This document shows positions 14,746 to 18,226 of a stretch of DNA of 18,226 nt, in pieces (the first letter of the stretch is position 1; each line of letters opens with the position of its first letter). The position numbers and the translations under genes were made by a program. The DNA comes from JBMTVN01 sp046047235. Its GTDB lineage: Bacteria > Verrucomicrobiota > Verrucomicrobiia > Limisphaerales > JAHDYP01. The stretch lies in the NCBI GenBank assembly GCA_046047235.1, contig JBJOII010000128.1:1-18226 (forward strand). Reading direction: 5' to 3'. The notes under the pieces were generated by a model. It saw only the letters and a list, made by a program, of their open reading frames with translations. It did not search any database and was not told the origin of the DNA.

Positions 14746-15621
14746 TCAGTGTTTGGGTTGTTTTGGTCTGCGTGCTTCGTGAAAGAGGTATTGCTGTGCG
14801 AGGCCGGCGAAGGGGCCGAAGTGTTGTTCGGCGAAATCCTGGAGTTTGGGTAGGGAGGTTGGCTGGCCTTTGAAGTAGAGGTTGCGCAGGGTGCGGGCGA
14901 TCCAGACATCGATGGGGAAGGCCCGGGGTTGGTCACAGGAAAAGAGCAGGGCACAATCGGCGATTTTGGGGCCGACTCCGGGTAGGCAAGTCAGGATACG
15001 TCTAGCCTCGTTGAGGGGGAGAGAACGGAGCGATTCGAGCGAGACGTTGCCGTTGGCGATTTGAGTGGCGGTTTGGTGGAGGTATTTGGCTCGGAAGCCC
15101 ATGCGGCAATCGCGGAGGGCGGTTTCACCGGCGTGGGCCAGGGCTTGGGGTGTGGGGAAGGTGTGAGCTTGGGGGAGGTGGGGAGGGGTAGGGACTGGAG
15201 CACCGTATTGCTGGCATAGCAGGTGGTAGACCTGTTGGATTTGGACGATTTGCTTGGTGGAGGAGAGGATGAAGGAGGCGAGGCAGGTCCATGGGTCCTG
15301 GCGGAGCAAGTGGAGGCCGGGGTAATTCCGGGTGGCGATTTCGAGTGGGGCATCCGCGGGAAAGGTATGGATGGCCTCCTTAAGGTTGAAATGGAGTTGG
15401 AGGTAATCGGACAGCCAGTGCCAGTCCTTTTGGGGTAGGCAGGTTTGCGCATGGATGTGGTCGTTGGACTGGGAGAGCTGGACCCAGTGGCAGCCGATGA
15501 CGCCGGTCCAAGTCCCGGTTTCTGATTGGGTCCAGCCGAAGGCTTGTCCGGAGTCCAGAGTAGCGGACAGGTCGTAATCCTTGGGGTTCAGGGGGAACGA
15601 CGTGGATTGCGACGGGGGCAT
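14746..15621 (-). CDS. OGG1-type 8-oxoguanine DNA glycosylase/AP lyase
   Basis: A 291-residue base-excision repair enzyme of the HhH-GPD superfamily. The N-terminal domain has the OGG pattern D-L-S-A-T-L-D-S-G-Q-A-F-G-W (17-30) and TWTGVI. The middle shows QDPWTCLASFILSS (108-121). The helix-hairpin-helix LPGVGPKIADCALL (213-226) contains the expected catalytic Lys K219, and PIDVW supplies D238. By family it removes 8-oxoguanine opposite C and nicks the strand. The frame is open upstream to 15753, into the PAP2 gene, but the extension is Pro-rich. The ATG at 15621 gives the family N-terminus. A run of 11 G on the + strand lies just upstream (15637-15647). The PAP2 stop is 32 bases before the start. 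AlkA-like specificity cannot be fully excluded. Confidence 0.92.
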   Translation of the reverse strand: MPPSQSTSFPLNPKDYDLSATLDSGQAFGWTQSETGTWTGVIGCHWVQLSQSNDHIHAQTCLPQKDWHWLSDYLQLHFNLKEAIHTFPADAPLEIATRNYPGLHLLRQDPWTCLASFILSSTKQIVQIQQVYHLLCQQYGAPVPTPPHLPQAHTFPTPQALAHAGETALRDCRMGFRAKYLHQTATQIANGNVSLESLRSLPLNEARRILTCLPGVGPKIADCALLFSCDQPRAFPIDVWIARTLRNLYFKGQPTSLPKLQDFAEQHFGPFAGLAQQYLFHEARRPKQPKH

Positions 15622-15636
15622 GTGGTTGTGTCTGGC

Positions 15637-15647
15637 GGGGGGGGGGG
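15637..15647. repeat. Homopolymer tract G11 (C11 on the coding strand) between PAP2 and glycosylase genes
   Basis: Eleven consecutive G on the + strand, the longest single-base run in the window. It lies 15 bases upstream of the chosen ATG of the glycosylase gene and 6 bases below the PAP2 stop codon. Such runs are prone to slippage during replication. Confidence 0.9.
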
Positions 15648-15653
15648 CTGGCG

Positions 15654-16274
15654 CTAGGCGGTAGTGGTGGGATGCGGGGTTGGCTTTGTGGGGAGCAATG
15701 AGGGGAGCCAGTGGTGGAGGCGAGGGTTTAGGCGGGGCATCCAGCGTTTCCATGCGGCGTTGAGGGCGAGGACTCCGAGTGTGCCGTAGGTGGCGCCGAG
15801 GATGGCGCCGGCGGTGATATCGGAGGGGTAGTGGACGCCGTTATAGACCCTGGAGAGAGATACGATGATGGCGAGGGGCAGGGTGAGGTAGAGGCTGGGG
15901 CGCCAGAAGAGTCCAAGGACGGCGGTGGCGCAGAACCAGTTGGCCGCGTGGGCCGAGGGCATACTGCCGCTTCCGCTGCGGCCGAGGAGCAGTCGGATAT
16001 CGGGCAGTGAGTAGGGTGGGCGTGGTCGGGCGAAGAACTCCTTGAGGGGTGAGAGCACCAGTCCTTCACCGAGTCCTATGATGAGGGCGAGGCAGGCGAT
16101 GGCGGCGAGGCCTCGGCGTCCCATTTTCCAGGCCATGCAAGCCACGACCAGGAATCCGACGGGGAGAAGAGTTTTCCCGCTCATGAGGGGCATGAACCCG
16201 TCCAGGAACGGGTTCGCCCAGCCCTTATTGATCCAGTAGAACAGGGCGATATCGGTTTCGAGCCACCGTGACAT
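15654..16274 (-). CDS. PAP2-family membrane phosphatase
   Basis: A 206-residue integral membrane phosphatase. All three signature motifs of the PAP2/acid phosphatase family are present: K78-x6-R85-P86, P106-S-A-H109 and S141-R142-x5-H148-x3-D152. Hydrophobic segments at about 37-50, 57-75, 111-124, 128-140 and 154-172 give the usual five- or six-helix fold with the active site facing the periplasm. By family it could dephosphorylate undecaprenyl diphosphate or phosphatidate; the sequence does not distinguish them. The ATG at 16274 lies 18 bases after the adenine phosphoribosyltransferase stop, with no Shine-Dalgarno seen. The last 25 residues are Pro/Thr/His rich and probably disordered. Confidence 0.9.
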   Translation of the reverse strand: MSRWLETDIALFYWINKGWANPFLDGFMPLMSGKTLLPVGFLVVACMAWKMGRRGLAAIACLALIIGLGEGLVLSPLKEFFARPRPPYSLPDIRLLLGRSGSGSMPSAHAANWFCATAVLGLFWRPSLYLTLPLAIIVSLSRVYNGVHYPSDITAGAILGATYGTLGVLALNAAWKRWMPRLNPRLHHWLPSLLPTKPTPHPTTTA

Positions 16275-16292
16275 GGTGAGGGCTGGATGGGG

Positions 16293-16829
16293 CTAGTAGG
16301 TGATGATGGCGGTGACCGGGAGGTTTTTCAGGCGGTCACGGCCGTTGAGGAAGCTCAGTTCGACGAGGAAAGAGGCGCGGATGATGGAGCCGCCGGCTTT
16401 TTGAACGAGCGAGGCGGCGGCGGCGGCGGTTCCGCCGGTGGCGAGGAGGTCGTCGAGCAGGAGTACCCTGCTGCCGGGCTTCAGGGCGTCTTGATGGATA
16501 GCCACTGTATTGGTGCCATATTCCAGTGAGTAGCTTTCCTCGTAGGTTTTCCAGGGAAGTTTGTCTTTTTTGCGGACTGGAACGAAGCCGGCATTGAGTT
16601 TTAGGGCGGCTGCGGCGGCAAAGATGAATCCGCGGGCATCGATACCGACCACGGCGTCGATGGAGCCGGGTTCGATGTCGTGGGTTAGGGCGTCGATGCT
16701 TTGGGCGAAGAGGGTGGGGTTGGCGAGGATGGGGGTAATATCCTTGAACTGAATTCCCGGTTTGGGGAAGTCCGGTACATTCCGGATAGCGTTGCGGAGT
16801 TCGTTTGCGTTGACGTTGGTGATAGACAT
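16293..16829 (-). CDS. apt: Adenine phosphoribosyltransferase
   Basis: A 178-residue purine-salvage enzyme that converts adenine and PRPP to AMP and pyrophosphate in the cytosol. The N-terminus LRNAIRNVPDFPKPGIQFKD (11-30) and DITPIL are the hallmark APRT start. VVGIDARGFIF (60-70) and VPVRKKDKLPW (83-93) form the substrate loops, and VLLLDDLLATGGTA (122-135) is the PRPP-binding motif. Length is typical. The ATG at 16829 is preferred over an in-frame GTG at 16853, since the family sequence starts after it. It sits 57 bases after the sigma factor stop, probably in the same transcript, and 18 bases before the PAP2 gene. Confidence 0.96.
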   Translation of the reverse strand: MSITNVNANELRNAIRNVPDFPKPGIQFKDITPILANPTLFAQSIDALTHDIEPGSIDAVVGIDARGFIFAAAAALKLNAGFVPVRKKDKLPWKTYEESYSLEYGTNTVAIHQDALKPGSRVLLLDDLLATGGTAAAAASLVQKAGGSIIRASFLVELSFLNGRDRLKNLPVTAIITY

Positions 16830-16886
16830 TACACCCAAGCAGATGGGGCACACCTGCCGGGATGTCGAGCGAAAATGGCTGGGTTA

Positions 16887-17912
16887 TCAGGCGGGGACGC
16901 GTTCGAGCTTTTGTATACGGCGTCGCAGCTTATTGAGGGCGATGTTCTGGATTTGGCGGACGCGTTCGCGGGTGACGCCGAAGTGGTGTCCGACTTCCTC
17001 CAGAGTTTTTTCGTTTCCGCCATCGAGACCGAAGCGGTAGCGCAGGATGGTGGCCTCGCGGGGGTCGAGATCTTCGACCATGCCTTGGAGCATGTCGGTG
17101 ACGGTTTTTTCCTCCAGCCGTTCGTAGGGGGTATCCGCGTTTTCGTCCTGGACGATTTCCGCGAAGTTGTTGCTGTCATCGTCGCCGATGGGGGCGTCGA
17201 GAGAAGCGGGGCGGATGGCGGCGGTGCGGAGTTGGGCGACGCGGGTTGCGGTCATGCCCATTTCCTCGGCGAGTTCTTCGTCGGTGGGTTCACGGCCGAG
17301 GACTTCCTGGAGGGAAATGGCGACGCGGCGCATGCGGGAGATTTTGTCGACCAGGTGCACTGGGAGGCGGATGGTTTTGGCCTGGTTGGCGAGGGCGCGT
17401 TTGATGGACTGCTTGATCCACCAGGCGGCGTAGGTGGAGAGCTTGCCGCCTTTGGCGGGGTCGAAGCGTTCCACGGCTTTCATGAGGCCGATATTGCCTT
17501 CCGAGATGAGGTCGAGGAGGGGGAGGCCGAGGCCTTCGTAATCGCGGGCTATTTTGACTACGAGCCGGAGGTTGGCCTTGATCATTTGCTCACGCGCGGC
17601 GCGGTCCCCTTTTTTGATGAGGGCGGCGAGGCGAATTTCGTCTTCGATGGTGAGGAGTTGCACCTGGCCGATTTCGCGCAGGTAGAGTTTCATGGCGCTA
17701 TCGGCGTCGTAGCGGGGGCGTGATTCGCGGGTGGCTACGTGGATTTCGGCTGGTTCCGGGGTTGGGCGTGGTGGGGTGGGTAGATGGGGGGGGGGCCGGG
17801 AGTGGCGGGATTTGGAGTGGGCTTTGCAGTGCCGTCTACTGGCTGGTGCGGGTTGTGGCATGGGGGCCCTGAGGGACCGTGCGGGTGGTATGACGATGTG
17901 GTTTTGCATCAT
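16887..17912 (-). CDS. RNA polymerase sigma-70 factor, RpoD/SigA-type
   Basis: A 341-residue sigma factor. Region 1.2 is at about 68-101 (DADSAMKLYLREIG), region 2 at 106-176 (ANLRLVVKIARDY, LISEGNIGLMKAVERFDP, STYAAWWIKQSIKRAL), region 3 at about 186-260 and region 4 at 277-337 with the helix-turn-helix TLEEVGHHFGVTRERVRQI. There is no acidic region 1.1; residues 1-66 are a Pro/His/Arg-rich, probably disordered leader. It may be the primary factor or a group 2 (RpoS-like) paralogue, and the short N-terminus slightly favours the latter. The frame is open to an ATG at 17996, but AGGAGGT seven bases before the ATG at 17912 fixes the start. A C10 run covers codons 40-43; slippage there would abolish the protein. 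It lies 115 bases after the metallopeptidase gene. Confidence 0.92.
   Translation of the reverse strand: MMQNHIVIPPARSLRAPMPQPAPASRRHCKAHSKSRHSRPPPHLPTPPRPTPEPAEIHVATRESRPRYDADSAMKLYLREIGQVQLLTIEDEIRLAALIKKGDRAAREQMIKANLRLVVKIARDYEGLGLPLLDLISEGNIGLMKAVERFDPAKGGKLSTYAAWWIKQSIKRALANQAKTIRLPVHLVDKISRMRRVAISLQEVLGREPTDEELAEEMGMTATRVAQLRTAAIRPASLDAPIGDDDSNNFAEIVQDENADTPYERLEEKTVTDMLQGMVEDLDPREATILRYRFGLDGGNEKTLEEVGHHFGVTRERVRQIQNIALNKLRRRIQKLERVPA
17786..17795. repeat. Homopolymer tract G10 (C10 in the coding sense) inside the sigma factor gene
   Basis: Ten consecutive G on the + strand encode Pro40-Pro42 and the first base of His43 of the sigma factor, in its disordered leader, before all conserved regions. 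Gain or loss of one base would shift the frame. Confidence 0.9.
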
Positions 17913-17918
17913 GGCACT

Positions 17919-17925
17919 ACCTCCT
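17919..17925 (-). promoter_or_regulatory. Perfect Shine-Dalgarno AGGAGGT of the sigma factor gene
   Basis: On the - strand AGGAGGT ends seven bases before the ATG at 17912 and decides the start. It is half of the inverted repeat ACCTC-AG-GAGGT (17919-17930), which might partly hide the site by pairing. It is the only textbook ribosome site I found in the window. Confidence 0.85.
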
Positions 17926-18027
17926 GAGGTTTTTGGTGGGTTGCTGAGTTTCCCGGCAACTTGACCCTTCTTTCCCTTAGACAACGCACGGTTCATTTTG
18001 TTGCGCTTTCGTTTTGGTTTTTTGGGA

Positions 18028-18226
18028 TTAGTCTTCGCTGGCGCCGCGGGCGATCAGGATGATGTGGAGGAGTTGGGCGACTGAGGCGACCATGGCTGCG
18101 ACGTAAGTCATGGCGGCTGCGTTGAGGACCTTGGATACGCCGGTTTTTTCGGTATTGGAGATGAGTCCGAGGCGCACGAGTTGGTCCTTGGCGCGGCGGC
18201 TGGCGTCGAATTCGACGGGGAGGGTA
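18028..18226 (-). CDS. YugP-like zinc metallopeptidase, C-terminal 65 residues (truncated by window edge)
   Basis: Reading the - strand from the right edge gives PVEFDASRRAKDQLVRLGLI, then VSKVLNAAAMTYVAAMVASV and a hydrophobic end AQLLHIILIARGASED before TAA. This matches the C-terminus I know from the membrane-bound neutral zinc metallopeptidases of the YugP type (Pfam Zn_peptidase_2): a conserved P-V-E-F-D-A-S-R-R box followed by an L-N-A-A-A-x-T-Y-V-A membrane helix. The HExxH catalytic site would be upstream, outside the window, and cannot be checked. It precedes the sigma factor gene by 115 bases on the same strand. No terminator hairpin is visible between them, so joint transcription is possible. 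Confidence 0.85.
   Translation of the reverse strand, partial: TLPVEFDASRRAKDQLVRLGLISNTEKTGVSKVLNAAAMTYVAAMVASVAQLLHIILIARGASED

Noticed and set aside
16701..17723. Long + strand frame (340 residues) opposite the sigma factor gene
   Set aside because: Shadow of the sigma factor; no recognisable domain, while the - strand shows all sigma regions.
17913..17996. 28-residue N-terminal extension of the sigma factor from the ATG at 17996
   Set aside because: The ATG at 17912 has a perfect ribosome site; the upstream one has none.
1..18226. CRISPR array, insertion sequence, rRNA or riboswitch
   Set aside because: No regularly spaced repeats, transposase motifs, rRNA-like segments or recognisable riboswitch cores were seen on either strand.

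Overview
This window looks like a piece of a G+C-rich chromosome from a PVC-superphylum bacterium, most likely Verrucomicrobiota. Three secreted proteins share a C-terminal or linker module ending in F-Y/F-R-L/I. One starts its mature part with the QGTLNFNNR motif I associate with verrucomicrobial exported proteins, and cohesin, dockerin, Ig-like and formylglycine-type (SUMF1) domains are all present. The assignment rests on recognising protein styles, not on a marker-gene search. The + strand is strongly G-rich throughout, whichever strand is coding, so + strand genes read G-rich and - strand genes read C-rich.

Layout. Positions 3-1007 hold the end of a secreted DUF11/CARDB-like repeat protein. 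A Gfo/Idh/MocA oxidoreductase (-) and an aminoglycoside-phosphotransferase-fold kinase resembling N-acetylhexosamine 1-kinase (+) diverge from about 2.15-2.33 kb. From 3.8 to 7.25 kb lies a large exported multidomain protein (Ig, chitobiase-C-like, three tandem Ig-like repeats, InlB-type repeat, cohesin-like, dockerin-like, second cohesin-like). It is split by an apparent one-base frameshift near 6.60-6.64 kb and followed by a strong terminator. A small zinc-knuckle/coiled-coil protein follows.

From 12.3 down to 7.9 kb a probable four-gene - strand operon encodes an asparagine-synthetase-like enzyme without the Cys2 glutaminase nucleophile, a radical SAM protein resembling the archaeosine enzyme RaSEA, a membrane TPR protein and an inositol-monophosphatase-family phosphatase. 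A tRNA-Ser(CGA) and an exported SUMF1-domain protein lie on the + strand at 12.6-13.9 kb. From the right edge down to 13.95 kb a second - strand run encodes a YugP-like zinc metallopeptidase (partial), an RpoD/SigA-type sigma factor, adenine phosphoribosyltransferase, a PAP2 phosphatase, an OGG1-type DNA glycosylase and a ComB-type 2-phosphosulfolactate phosphatase.

How it fits together. The left third is about the cell surface and sugar metabolism. The right third is mostly housekeeping: transcription, purine salvage, DNA repair, lipid or undecaprenyl phosphate turnover. The most intriguing unit is the adjacent amidotransferase-like/RaSEA-like pair, which could be an undescribed modification pathway, although nothing in the window shows its substrate. 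Other points to check are the frameshift in the giant surface protein, a C10 tract inside the sigma factor gene, a G11 tract before the glycosylase gene and a heptanucleotide tandem repeat before the phosphatase gene.
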